DNA of 64,000 bases, from positions 3,286,001-3,350,000 of the forward strand of contig AP018697.1 of assembly GCA_004001285.1 (NCBI GenBank). Reading direction: 5' to 3'. Below, piece after piece: positions 47,215 through 56,001 of the stretch. The stretch's first letter is position 1. Every line of letters begins with the position of its first letter. The notes under the pieces are model-generated. The model saw nothing but the letters and a program-made list of their open reading frames with translations, searched no databases and had not been told where the DNA came from. The position numbers and the translations under genes were made by a program. Source of the stretch: Arthrobacter sp. MN05-02. Its GTDB lineage: Bacteria > Actinomycetota > Actinomycetes > Actinomycetales > Micrococcaceae.

Positions 47215-47960
47215 TCATCGGGTCACCTTCGCGTGCGCGGCGGCCCATACCTTATTGGTGTTGTGGGCGCGGTGTTCGCCGGCGGTGAGGTTCACCCGGA
47301 ACGGCACCCCGCGTTCGGACCCGGTTTTCAGCATGAACCGGCCACGCCCGGGAGGAGGTGAGACTTGGTTGGTGTTCGGGTTTATCGACCCTTCGGCTGA
47401 CCGGCCGACCAGCATCGCCTTTTCCCTTCGAGACGGGGAGCACCGTTTCCAGCAGGTCCATCTCGTTCTGCGCCAGTCCGCCGAGGATCTTCGCACTGGA
47501 ACGCTCCACGAAACCTGTCGCGATCTTCGTCAACTCATCTGTGGACAGCTGCAGGTCCTTCATGGAGTGCGTGATCATCAGCTGCCCCAGGCCCTTGGTC
47601 CTGGGTCCTGGGGCAGCTGATGATCGAGTCGATCTGGTGGACCAGCAGCTCACTGGCGCGTAGGGACTGCCACAGCTCGTCCATGATCATCAGGTGATGG
47701 CGCTCCTCCATCAGTCCGGCATCGGCGAGGGTGTTCGCGGCCGAGATGCCGGCCTGCCCGTAGGACCAGCACACCGTCTGCACCGCGGCCCGCAGGGTCA
47801 GCTGTGACTCGTCGATCAGGAAATGTCGAAGTCCACGGAGGTGTCGATTTTCATTTCCTGGTGGTCTGCTGGGAGAACACGTCCCCGAACGGGCCATGCT
47901 CACCCAACGCGTTCAGGCCCGCCAGGAGGTTCCTGACCTGAGGCAGGTACTCGTCGTTCC
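47215..47960 (-). pseudogene. VirB4/TraC-like conjugation ATPase, C-terminal remnant
   Basis: Pieces in several frames: LAGLNALGEHGPFGDVF, LTLRAAVQTVCWSYGQAGI, HHLMIMDELWQSLRASE (Walker B-like MIMDELW), GLGQLMITHSMKDLQLST, LGGLAQNEMDLLETVLPVS and GSINPNTNQVSPPPGRGRFMLK. Order and content fit the C-terminal ATPase domain of a VirB4-type protein. The N-terminal part is missing and two palindromic scars disrupt the rest. It ends 11 bp before the coupling-protein start. Confidence 0.7.
47573..47625. repeat. 19-bp perfect inverted repeat inside the VirB4-like gene
   Basis: 47573-47591 and 47607-47625 are exact inverse complements around 15 bases. The right-hand copy replaces the expected coding sequence between HQIDSI and the KGLGQLMITHS segment, so it looks templated from its neighbour. 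Confidence 0.8.
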
Positions 47961-48000
47961 TCGATGAGCAGTGCCGATTGGATCTGGGCAGGTGCGAACT

Positions 48001-48303
48001 TTATGGCGGCGTCGCCGGCGCCAGCCTGCACGGCGCCATCGAAGGCTTCCAGCAGGAGCACCAACCGGCCGGGGCCCCAAGTCGTCCCCGCCCGATCCGG
48101 GCGGGGAGCGCCACCCCTTCGTCCTCGAGGTGCGCCGCGCGGTCGGCGGGGGCCTCGAGCATCAGCCGACCCTCCCGGTCAAGGGCGGCGACGAGCTTCC
48201 CGTTCAGCGCCACGGCCGCGCTCCCGGACATCTCGGTGCGTGCTACGCCCCGGTGGCCGGGCAGGCACGCCGGCGGCGAGGTGGTCGAGCCCGGCGCCGG
48301 CAT
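48001..48303 (-). CDS. Hypothetical protein at the accessory/chromosome junction
   Basis: A frame of about 100 residues. Its middle (SGSAAVALNGKLVAALDREGRLMLEAP) loosely recalls a TfoX N-terminal domain, but the key positions are weak and the last 30 residues (RLGAPAGWCSCWKPSM) look like a shifted frame. It lies between the VirB4-like remnant and mscL, where accessory sequence meets chromosome-like sequence. It may be a truncated chromosomal gene. Low confidence. Confidence 0.3.
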   Translation of the reverse strand: MPAPGSTTSPPACLPGHRGVARTEMSGSAAVALNGKLVAALDREGRLMLEAPADRAAHLEDEGVALPARIGRGRLGAPAGWCSCWKPSMAPCRLAPATPP

Positions 48304-48349
48304 CGGCGCAAGGCGCGTCGCCGCGCTGCGTCGCCGTCCGCCGGCGCTC

Positions 48350-48766
48350 TCACGGCCGGATGTCGCGGGCAGCCAACTCCTTGAGGAGGTCGCGCATCTC
48401 GGTGAGCAGCGCCGTGTCGACGGGCAGGGGCTCCTCCGCGGGTTCCTCGGGCGCGGCGAGCGCGCGCAGGCGGGCGGTCGCCCGGTTCATCGGCATCACG
48501 AAGACGAAGTAGACGACGGCCGCGGTGATGAGGAAGGTGACCGCCGCCGTGATGACGGCACCGATGTCGACGAAGGTGGCGTCGTTCCCCGGGCGGATCC
48601 GGAAGCCGAGGCCGACGTCGACCCCGCCCGCGGACGCGATGACCGGCTGGATGATGTTCGCCGTGAACGCGCCGACGAGCGCGGTGAAGGCACTGCCGAT
48701 GACCACCGCGATCGCCAGTTCGATGACGTTCCCGCGCAGGATGAAATCCCTGAAACCCTTGATCAC
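48350..48766 (-). CDS. mscL: Large-conductance mechanosensitive channel MscL
   Basis: 138 residues with the MscL start IKGFRDFILRGNVIELAIAVVIGSAF, TM1 with the gate glycines, a periplasmic loop (DVGLGFRIRPGNDATFVDIG), TM2 and a charged C-terminal helix (LLTEMRDLLKEL). GTG 48764-48766 is chosen because GGGGGA lies 7-8 bases upstream and the protein begins directly with the amphipathic N-helix. It releases solutes on hypo-osmotic shock. The start codon sits in the centre of a 14-bp palindrome. Confidence 0.93.
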   Translation of the reverse strand: MIKGFRDFILRGNVIELAIAVVIGSAFTALVGAFTANIIQPVIASAGGVDVGLGFRIRPGNDATFVDIGAVITAAVTFLITAAVVYFVFVMPMNRATARLRALAAPEEPAEEPLPVDTALLTEMRDLLKELAARDIRP

Positions 48767-48860
48767 GTGATCATCCCCCTGGTCGGTGGTTCTGCCGGAT
48801 GTGGCTGTACCGCCCACTCTAGTGAGGCGTCCGGGCACCTGGGGCCAGCCGGCACCACGC

Positions 48861-49418
48861 CTACTCCTGGGAAGCGCGGGCCCCGCGTCCCGAGACGATC
48901 AGGTCGACGACGTCGAGCAGTTCGGCGATCTCCCCGGCACTCGTCCGCCCGGAGCCCGCCGAGGCGAAGAAGGCGGCGTCGTAGTAGAGCCCGTCGCCGA
49001 GCAGCTTGACGGCGCGCGCCGTCGTGCGGTCGCCGAGCTGCGCCTCGAGGGCGTCCAGCCAGCGCTCCTGGATCTCGGCGAGCGAGGCCTTCGCCGTCGG
49101 GTGGCCCTGCTGCGCGAGACGGGCCATCGACACGAGGGCGCGGTCCAGGGCGCTGTCCTCGAAGACGGAGGTCCGGACGTAGTAGCGTGCCGCTCCGTCC
49201 GGGGCCGAGTCCATGGACTCCCGGTCCCGATCGGCGAGACCGCGGAGACGGTCGGCAAGGCCCTCCACGAGCGCTTCCTTGGAAGGGAAGTGGTACAGGA
49301 GGCCACCCTTGGAGACGTCGGCGGCGGCGGCGACCGCCTCCATGGTGGCGGCCCGTTCACCATCTCGGATCAGCGCGTTCTCGAAGCTGTCGAGGATGCG
49401 CTCGCGGGAAGTTGACAC
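48861..49418 (-). CDS. TetR-family repressor of the adjacent MFS exporter
   Basis: 185 residues: HTH at about 25-45 (TMEAVAAAADVSKGGLLYHF, followed by PSKEALVEGL) and a TetR_C ligand domain. It is divergent from the MFS gene at 49480, with 61 bp between. An inverted repeat in the gap is the likely operator. GTG 49416-49418 is used as start; the site before it is poor, so the exact start is uncertain. Confidence 0.85.
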   Translation of the reverse strand: MSTSRERILDSFENALIRDGERAATMEAVAAAADVSKGGLLYHFPSKEALVEGLADRLRGLADRDRESMDSAPDGAARYYVRTSVFEDSALDRALVSMARLAQQGHPTAKASLAEIQERWLDALEAQLGDRTTARAVKLLGDGLYYDAAFFASAGSGRTSAGEIAELLDVVDLIVSGRGARASQE

Positions 49419-49451
49419 TCCACAATGATACCGGTCACTTTTGTTGTACTG

Positions 49452-49467
49452 TACCGGCTGGACGGTA
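49452..49467. promoter_or_regulatory. TetR operator before the MFS exporter
   Basis: TACCG, GCTGGA, CGGTA: a perfect 5-6-5 inverted repeat 12 bp upstream of the MFS start, in the divergent intergenic region. A related TACCGG lies 24 bp to its left. It would block both promoters. Confidence 0.55.
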
Positions 49468-49479
49468 TAGCTTTGAGGG

Positions 49480-51072
49480 ATGACAACACCTTCCCCCTCC
49501 GCACGTGTGTCCGGGGTGAACCCGCGTGCCGTTCCTTCCCCCGTAGCCCTTGCCGGCCGCCGCGAATGGTTCGCCCTCACCGTGCTGATGCTGCCGGTGC
49601 TGCTGGTCTCGGTCGACAACACGGTGCTGAGCTTCGCGCTGCCCGAGATCTCCCGACACTTCGCGACGAGCGGCACCACGCTCCTCTGGATCGTCGACAG
49701 CTACCCCCTCGTCCTGGCGGGACTGCTCGTGGCGATGGGCAGCTTCGGCGACCGCTTCGGCCGGCGCCGCCTGCTCATGATCGGAGCGGCCGGTTTCGCC
49801 CTCTTCTCCGTCGTGGCCGCCTTCGCGCCGACCGCCGGATTCCTCGTCGCGGCACGCGTGGGCCTCGGCGTCTTCGGTGCCATGCTCATGCCCTCGACCC
49901 TGTCGCTGATCCGCAACATCTTCACGGATCGCAACCAGCGGCGCATCGCCATCGCCGTCTGGGCCGCCGGCTTCTCGGCCGGGGCGGCCCTCGGCCCGCT
50001 GCTCGGTGGCGCCCTGCTCGAGCACTTCTGGTGGGGTTCGGTGTTCCTCCTCGCCGTGCCCGTACTCGTGCTCATGCTCGCGCTGACCCCGGCCGTGGTG
50101 CCGGAATCCAGGGACGCCGCCCCGGGACGCGTGGACTACGCCGGCATCGTCCTGTCCATCGCGACCATGCTGCCGGTCGTCTACGCCATCAAGAACCTCG
50201 CGAAGGGCGGCCCGCTGCTCGTCTCGGTGACGGCCGCGTTCATCGGCCTCGCCGCCGGCACGGTGTTCGTCGTGCGCCAGCTGCGGCGCCGCGACCCCAT
50301 GCTCGACGTCCGCCTCTTCAGGGTCCGCGCCTTCACCGGAGCCGTCCTGGTCAACCTGCTCGCGATCTTCTCGCTCGTCGGCTTCCTGTTCTTCGTCTCG
50401 CAGCACCTGCAGCTGGTCCTCGGGTACAGCCCTCTCGATGCCGGGCTCGTCCTGCTGCCGGGCCTGGTGGTGACGATCATCGCAGGCCTGGCCGTCGTAC
50501 CGCTCGCCCGCAGGCTGCCCCCGCACGCCGTCGTCCCGGTGGCACTGCTCTTCTCGGCGGCCGCCTACGCGATGATCGCCCTGCTGGGCGAGGGCGGATC
50601 GGCAGGCTTCCTGATGATCGCCTTCGTCATCCTCGGCATCGGCGTGGGCGCGTCGGAGACGGTCTCGAACGATCTCATCCTGTCCTCGGTGCCCGCCGCG
50701 AAGGCGGGTGCGGCGTCCGCCGTCTCGGAGACCGCCTACGAGGTGGGCTCGGTCCTCGGCACGGCCGTGCTCGGCAGCATCCTGCTCGCGTCCTACCAGC
50801 AGAACCTGCGGCTCCCTGCGGGTCTCAGCGCGGCCCAGGCGGACACCTCCACCGAGACCCTCGGCGGCGCCGTCGAGGTGGCGACGCAACTCGGCCCCAC
50901 AAGCGCGTCCCTGCTCCGGGACTCGGCCTTCTCCGCCTTCGACAGCGGCATCACCGTGACTTCCGGGATCGCCGCCCTGCTCATGGTCGGGGCATCGGTA
51001 CTCGCGGCATGGAGCCTGCGCGGTGAGGCCCGAGCCGCGTCGGTCGGGTCCGGCCACGAGCACGACGGCTAG
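49480..51072 (+). CDS. MFS drug exporter, DHA2 (14-helix) family
   Basis: 530 residues with 14 predicted membrane segments. Motif A is GSFGDRFGRRRLLM; motif D1 lies in VDNTVLSFALPEISRHF; motif C is present as WAAGFSAGAALGPLLGG. It resembles LfrA/QacA/SmvA-type exporters of cationic dyes and biocides. The divergent TetR gene and operator suggest drug-induced expression. The substrate is not determined by sequence. Confidence 0.9.
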   Translation: MTTPSPSARVSGVNPRAVPSPVALAGRREWFALTVLMLPVLLVSVDNTVLSFALPEISRHFATSGTTLLWIVDSYPLVLAGLLVAMGSFGDRFGRRRLLMIGAAGFALFSVVAAFAPTAGFLVAARVGLGVFGAMLMPSTLSLIRNIFTDRNQRRIAIAVWAAGFSAGAALGPLLGGALLEHFWWGSVFLLAVPVLVLMLALTPAVVPESRDAAPGRVDYAGIVLSIATMLPVVYAIKNLAKGGPLLVSVTAAFIGLAAGTVFVVRQLRRRDPMLDVRLFRVRAFTGAVLVNLLAIFSLVGFLFFVSQHLQLVLGYSPLDAGLVLLPGLVVTIIAGLAVVPLARRLPPHAVVPVALLFSAAAYAMIALLGEGGSAGFLMIAFVILGIGVGASETVSNDLILSSVPAAKAGAASAVSETAYEVGSVLGTAVLGSILLASYQQNLRLPAGLSAAQADTSTETLGGAVEVATQLGPTSASLLRDSAFSAFDSGITVTSGIAALLMVGASVLAAWSLRGEARAASVGSGHEHDG

Positions 51073-51099
51073 TACGACGGCGGCGGCGCCGGTGGCATC

Positions 51100-51218
51100 C
51101 GGAGCCTCGTCCCGGGGATCGTCGAAGGCGCGGAGGACGACGACGTTCGCGACATAGTGGTTGATGTAGGACCAGTCGACGAACCCTCCGTCGTCCCGGA
51201 TCACGGTAGTGCGGGCAG
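51100..51218 (-). pseudogene. Fragment of an agmatine deiminase gene
   Basis: About 40 residues (TTVIRDDGGFVDWSYINHY, then VANVVVLRAFDDPRDE) match residues near 300 of the aguA product at 7335-8468 (VIREEDEFVDWSYINHY, VANGVVVLCAFDDPND). One Gly codon is lost, and both ends of the gene are absent. It is a relic directly after the MFS gene. Confidence 0.75.
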
Positions 51219-51263
51219 GAGGACGCGATCGAGGGTGCACGGGCCGCAGGCACGCGGGAAGCC

Positions 51264-51854
51264 TCACCGATAGCGGCGGGCACCGGCGGCCTCGGGCGCG
51301 AAGACACCCACCTGCAGCCCGATGACGGGGGCATGCCAGTCCGAGACGAGGGACACCTGCCCGGTCAGTCGTGCCCTGAGCCAGCCGCTGAAGTCGCCCG
51401 TCGCCCGCGTGCCGTCGATGACGTCGGCCAGGGGGTAGCCCCCGGTCCGGGGGACCTGGACCTTGGTGCCATCGAGGAACGAGACGATGACCTTGACCCT
51501 GGCATGGCCCCGGCACTCCCGCTCGGCGTGAGCGGCCTCGTGCCGCAGCGCGGTCAGGGCGTGGTCGAAGACGATGCTCCCGCGGTCGAAGGACGGGTGT
51601 GCCGGCCGGGCGACCGAATGGAACGCGACCCAATGGAGTGGATGCACGTCCGAGACGACGGTCACCGCCCCGGCCCGTGCCCGGATCTGCAACCACACGA
51701 GGTCGTTCGGGACGTTGTTCAGTTCGGCGAGGACGGGGCGTACACCGCAGGCCTCCCAGAGCGACCCGATCCGCTGGTGGAGCGCCGGGACATCAGGGCA
51801 GGTCACCGTGAACCCGTCCTCAGCCGCCTCGACATCAACCTTGAAGACCAGCAT
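51264..51854 (-). CDS. Hypothetical protein, 196 residues
   Basis: I do not recognise this protein. It starts MLVFKVDVEAAEDGFTV, has no signal peptide or membrane segment, and contains a strand-rich middle (VTVVSDVHPLHWVAFHS) and a repeated W-containing element (FSGWLRARLTGQVSLVSDWH). The codon pattern looks like a real high-GC gene and the frame is uninterrupted. Its neighbours (aguA fragment, histidine kinase) give no clear hint. Confidence 0.55.
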   Translation of the reverse strand: MLVFKVDVEAAEDGFTVTCPDVPALHQRIGSLWEACGVRPVLAELNNVPNDLVWLQIRARAGAVTVVSDVHPLHWVAFHSVARPAHPSFDRGSIVFDHALTALRHEAAHAERECRGHARVKVIVSFLDGTKVQVPRTGGYPLADVIDGTRATGDFSGWLRARLTGQVSLVSDWHAPVIGLQVGVFAPEAAGARRYR

Positions 51855-51968
51855 GCCCTACCACCTACGGGACGCGGACGACGTCCCTTACGTCGAAAGT
51901 AGGCTCCTGCGGGGTGCGGGTCCAGTACTTTGCCGAGCCGGCTTTCCGCTTGAAGCTCAGCGGAATCC

Positions 51969-53228
51969 CTATCCGATGGGGCCGGAGCCGAACTCCACCT
52001 GCACGGTGAGGCCGCCTCCGGGGGTCTGGGCGAAGGCGAGCCGACCGCCGTGGGCCTGCGCTATCCGCATGCAGGTCGCGAGGCCGATCCCGGTGCCGGG
52101 CGGATCCCCGTCACGATCGAGGCGCACCAGCGGCTCCAGGACGCGGTCGTAGTCCTCCGGGGGGATGCCCTTCCCGTTGTCGGCCACGTCGAGGCGCCAG
52201 GATCCGGGCGTGCCAGTACCGGTGATGCGCACCTCCGGTGGGACGCCGGGACGCGCGTAGGCGACCGCGTTGGCGACCAGATTCTGGATGAGGACGCGCA
52301 GCTGCTCCCGATCCGCGATGCCCGAGAAGTCCTCGGTGTGGATGCGCACGCCGTCCACGTGGTGCCCCAGGTCGTCGACGGCGGCCTCGACCACGGCCGC
52401 GAGGGAGACGGTCTCCGGGCGGACGGCGCCGCCGACCCGCGAATAACCGAGCAGGTTCTCCACCATCGAGGACATGCGGAGCGCGCTCGCACCAATGCGC
52501 TTGAAGTACGTGCCCGCAGGGCCCTCCTGCAGGTCGGGCTCGTCCTCGGCGAGCTCCGCGAGTCCGACGACGTTGGTCAGGGGCCCACGCAGGTCGTGAC
52601 TGATCCGGCCCGCGAATTCACCGAGCAGTTCGTTGCTGCGCTGCAGCTCGGAGATCGTCGCGTCGAGCTGGCGTGTCCGCAGCTGGAGGTCGAGGACGTC
52701 GACCACCTGGGCCGCCAGGGTCTCCAGTCCCGCCGCCTGTTGCCCGGTCAGGGTGCCCGGCTTCTCGTCGAAGATGCACAGGGTGCCGAGGGGAACGCCG
52801 TCCTTCGTCAGGAGAGGCGTGGTGGCGTAGAACCGGACGGCCCCGAAACGACCGTCCACGAAGGGATTCGCCCGGAACCGAGGGTCCTCGCTGCAGTCCG
52901 CCACCACGACGGTGTGGCCGTACTTGAGCACCTGCCCGCACAGCGAATCGTCCCGTGCACACATGAGCGGCTCGAGCCCCAGCGCGGCGATCTGGTGGAA
53001 CTCGTCCTCGGTGATCACGTTGATGGCCCCGTACCGGGCGTTGCAGAGCTGGACGGCGAGCGCCACGAGGTTCTGCAGGGCGGCCGGAGCGTTCGAGGGA
53101 GCGGCCGGTTGCGGCAGGGAACCGGCGGGCGCCACCTCGCCGAGGGCCACGCCCAGCCCGTACTGCGAGAGCAGGTCGGCGTGGCCGGGGCCTCGGGCAA
53201 CCTTCTGCAGGGATGCCTGATCGGTCAT
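51969..53228 (-). CDS. GAF-domain sensor histidine kinase
   Basis: 419 residues: GAF domain (about 45-195, including IAALGLEPLMCARDDSLCGQVL and GTLCIFDEKPG), then HisKA with the phospho-His in FAGRISHDLRGPLTNVVG, then the HATPase domain with N box LIQNLVANAVAYARP, G1 DVADNGKGIP and G2 GTGIGLATCMRIA. No membrane segments, so it is a soluble sensor. ATG 53226-53228 is preferred to an upstream start. No response regulator is adjacent. Confidence 0.9.
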   Translation of the reverse strand: MTDQASLQKVARGPGHADLLSQYGLGVALGEVAPAGSLPQPAAPSNAPAALQNLVALAVQLCNARYGAINVITEDEFHQIAALGLEPLMCARDDSLCGQVLKYGHTVVVADCSEDPRFRANPFVDGRFGAVRFYATTPLLTKDGVPLGTLCIFDEKPGTLTGQQAAGLETLAAQVVDVLDLQLRTRQLDATISELQRSNELLGEFAGRISHDLRGPLTNVVGLAELAEDEPDLQEGPAGTYFKRIGASALRMSSMVENLLGYSRVGGAVRPETVSLAAVVEAAVDDLGHHVDGVRIHTEDFSGIADREQLRVLIQNLVANAVAYARPGVPPEVRITGTGTPGSWRLDVADNGKGIPPEDYDRVLEPLVRLDRDGDPPGTGIGLATCMRIAQAHGGRLAFAQTPGGGLTVQVEFGSGPIG

Positions 53229-53356
53229 GTCGCCCACGTCCTCCCAGTAGCAGCGCGCGATGATCTGCCTACTAGGGTAGTCCTCGGTGTCCACGCGCAC
53301 AGCGAACACACGGCCTCCCCGGCCGGCTGCCCACCAGGATCGGGGACAATGGGGAT

Positions 53357-54970
53357 GTGGCCCTGTTAACCGAATCCCCCGTTCTCGACGCCGACGCCGT
53401 CCGCCGCGAAGCCGGACGCCGTCGTACCTTCGCCGTCATCTCCCACCCCGACGCCGGGAAGTCGACCCTCACGGAAGCCCTCGCCCTCCTCGCCCGGGCC
53501 ATCCAGGACGCCGGCGTCACGCACGGCAAGTCGAGCCGCCACGCGACCGTGTCCGACTGGATGGGCATCGAGCAGGAGCGCGGCATCTCGATCAGCTCGG
53601 CCGCGCTGCAGCTGACCTACCGCGGCACCATCCTGAACGTCGTGGACACCCCCGGCCACGCCGACTTCTCCGAGGACACCTACCGCGTCCTCGCCGCCGT
53701 CGACTCCGCCGTCATGCTGATCGACGCCGCGAAGGGCTTCGAACCGCAGACCGTGAAGCTGCTGGCCGTCTGCAAGGCACGCAACATCCCGATCATCACC
53801 GTCATCAACAAGTGGGACCGGCCGGGCCTGGACGCGCTGGGGCTGATCGACGACGTCGGTGAGCGCACCGGCATGACGCCCGTCCCGCTGACCTGGCCGG
53901 CCGGGATCGCCGGCGATTTCAAGGGTCTGCTGGACCTGCGGGCACAGCGTGCCATCGCCCTCGAGGCCGTCGATGCGGGCGCCCAGGCCGCCGAGGAGAC
54001 CGACGTCGACATCGACACCCTCGACCCGCGCGACGCGGGTCCGTGGGTCGATGCTCGCGAGGAGTCCGGCCTCGTCGAGTCCTCGAACGGGTCCTTCGAC
54101 CGCGAGGAGTTCGAAGCCGCCCGGCAGACGCCCGTCCTGTTCGCGGCGGCCGCCAAGAATTTCGGGGTCTCCCAGCTCCTCGACATCCTCGTGGACGTGG
54201 CGCCCTCACCGTCGCCGCGCCCGTCCAAGGAGGACGAGCCCAGGCCCATCGACGCGCCCATGTCCGGCTTCGTCTTCAAGGTGCAGGCCGGCCAGGACAG
54301 CGCGCACCGCGACCACATCGCCTACCTGCGCATCTGCTCCGGCACGTTCGAGCGCGGCATGGTCATCACCAACCAGCGCACCGGCAAGCCCTTCGCAACG
54401 AAGTACGCGCACCGCGTCCTCGGGCGCAGCCGCGAGGTGGTGGACACCGCGTGGCCGGGAGACGTCGTCGGCCTCGTGAATGCGACGAGCCTCCGCGTGG
54501 GCGACAGCCTCTTCGCCGAGCAGCCCGTGCAGTTCCCCGACATCCCCCGCTTCTCCCCCGAACTCTTCGCCGTCGCGCGGGCCAAGGATCCGGGACGCTA
54601 CAAGCAGTTCCGCCGCGGTATCGAGCAGCTCGAGCACGAGGGTGTGGTGCAGGTGCTGCGCTCGGACCTCCGAGGCGACCAGGCGCCCGTCCTCGCCGCC
54701 GTCGGCGCCCTGCAGTTCGAGGTCGCCGCCGAACGGCTCGGCACCGAGTTCAATGCTCCGACGTCGCTGGACCACCTCTCCTACACGCTCGCCATGCGCG
54801 TGGCCCCCGAGAGCCAGGGCGTGCCGCAGACCTTCCGCGGCGGCGAGATCATGTTCCGCTCCGACGGTGAGATCGTGGCCGTCTTCGGCGACAAGTGGAA
54901 GGTGGGGCACTTCCGGAAGGACTACCCCGACGTCGTCCTGGAGCCGATCGGTGCCGCCGTCGACCAGTAG
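53357..54970 (+). CDS. prfC: Peptide chain release factor 3
   Basis: 537 residues, the full RF3 length. GTPase motifs are complete: P-loop SHPDAGKST (29-37), switch region ERGISISS, DTPGHADF, and NKWDRPG. The RF3-specific C-terminus (VGALQFEVAAERLGTEF, ending FRKDYPDVVLEPIG) is present. It recycles RF1/RF2 from the ribosome after termination. The GTG start at 53357 gives the usual short N-terminus. It is a chromosome-type housekeeping gene. Confidence 0.95.
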   Translation: MALLTESPVLDADAVRREAGRRRTFAVISHPDAGKSTLTEALALLARAIQDAGVTHGKSSRHATVSDWMGIEQERGISISSAALQLTYRGTILNVVDTPGHADFSEDTYRVLAAVDSAVMLIDAAKGFEPQTVKLLAVCKARNIPIITVINKWDRPGLDALGLIDDVGERTGMTPVPLTWPAGIAGDFKGLLDLRAQRAIALEAVDAGAQAAEETDVDIDTLDPRDAGPWVDAREESGLVESSNGSFDREEFEAARQTPVLFAAAAKNFGVSQLLDILVDVAPSPSPRPSKEDEPRPIDAPMSGFVFKVQAGQDSAHRDHIAYLRICSGTFERGMVITNQRTGKPFATKYAHRVLGRSREVVDTAWPGDVVGLVNATSLRVGDSLFAEQPVQFPDIPRFSPELFAVARAKDPGRYKQFRRGIEQLEHEGVVQVLRSDLRGDQAPVLAAVGALQFEVAAERLGTEFNAPTSLDHLSYTLAMRVAPESQGVPQTFRGGEIMFRSDGEIVAVFGDKWKVGHFRKDYPDVVLEPIGAAVDQ

Positions 54971-54978
54971 CGCGTCGG

Positions 54979-55854
54979 TCAGTAGCTCCCGGACGCTCCA
55001 CCGCCGCTGAAGCCGCCGCCTCCGTTCATCGAGGAACCCGACGAGTGGCCCGCGGTGCCGCCGGAGTAGAGCGCGGGGTTCGCCACGTAGAGGGGCAGCC
55101 AGAGAGCCGGGTTGCTCACGGCGTCACTGCCACGGTTGCTGTACCGGTACTTCCGGTAGGCGTCGCGCTGCTCCTCGGTGAGCCGCAGGTCGGGATCCGA
55201 TTCCTCGGCGGCCCGGAGTTCCTCGTCCGCGCGTCGACGACGGCGGCGGGAGTCGGCGACGATCCACCCGATGATCGCTGACAGCACGAGGGTGATGCCT
55301 CCGGCCACCCAGGCGAACAGCACCCAGTCGAAGGGCTCCTCCTCCGGTTCGGAGCCCTCCGCGTACAGGTACACCTGGTCCACGGCCTCCGTGAGCCCCC
55401 GGGCGTAGTCCTCATCGGCGAAGGCCGGTTCGAGGACGTCCTCGATGACCTGCTCGGCGTCGTCGTCCGAGAAGGCCTCCCGCACGCCGTCGGCCGTCTC
55501 GATGCGTAGTTCCCGCTCACCCGTGTCCGCGACCACGAGCACGCCGTTGTCGGCGTCCTCGTCGCCCACCTGCCAGGCGGTGGCCACGGCGCGCGCGTAG
55601 TCCTCGATGGACCCTCCGGCGCCGTCGACCGTCAGGACGGCGACCCGCGCAGCACCGGTGGCGCTGTTCCGGCGCTCGATGAGCGCGTCGAGCGCCTGCT
55701 CCTCGCCCGGCGTCAGGATCTCGGCGGCGTCCAGCACGTTGCCCTGTGCGGGAGGTCCGGGGATATCTGCGGATTGGCTACCGCCGCACCCCGTCAGGAC
55801 CAGTAGGACGGCAGCTGCTCCGGTGGTGCGAGCGATGATCCGGCTGCGTTTCAC
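54979..55854 (-). CDS. TPM-domain lipoprotein
   Basis: 291 residues: lipoprotein signal with Cys in VLTGCGG (about residue 23), a TPM (YgcG-type) domain at about 40-165 (VLDAAEILTPGEEQALDALIE, VGDEDADNGVLVVAD, LRIETADGVREAFSD), one membrane helix near 180-200, an acidic and Arg-rich linker, and a Gly/Ser-rich tail (GGGGFSGGGASGSY). Such proteins are linked to envelope processes, but the role is not defined. It is convergent with prfC, 8 bp away. Confidence 0.85.
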   Translation of the reverse strand: MKRSRIIARTTGAAAVLLVLTGCGGSQSADIPGPPAQGNVLDAAEILTPGEEQALDALIERRNSATGAARVAVLTVDGAGGSIEDYARAVATAWQVGDEDADNGVLVVADTGERELRIETADGVREAFSDDDAEQVIEDVLEPAFADEDYARGLTEAVDQVYLYAEGSEPEEEPFDWVLFAWVAGGITLVLSAIIGWIVADSRRRRRRADEELRAAEESDPDLRLTEEQRDAYRKYRYSNRGSDAVSNPALWLPLYVANPALYSGGTAGHSSGSSMNGGGGFSGGGASGSY

Positions 55855-56001
55855 GATGTCCCCTCGATCGGCGGAACGACCGGACGACCCCTGTCCGGGG
55901 GATCGGCACGGGCCCGGTCGTCGTGCCTGCCATTCTAGCCACGGAGCCTGCCTGCGGGCGGGTGATCAGGCGGCAGGAGGGTCCGCCGGAGGTGGCCTCG
56001 C

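Noticed and set aside
49435..51696. Long minus-strand open frame opposite the MFS gene
   Set aside because: It is a shadow of the exporter; only the short aguA relic inside it (51100-51218) is real.
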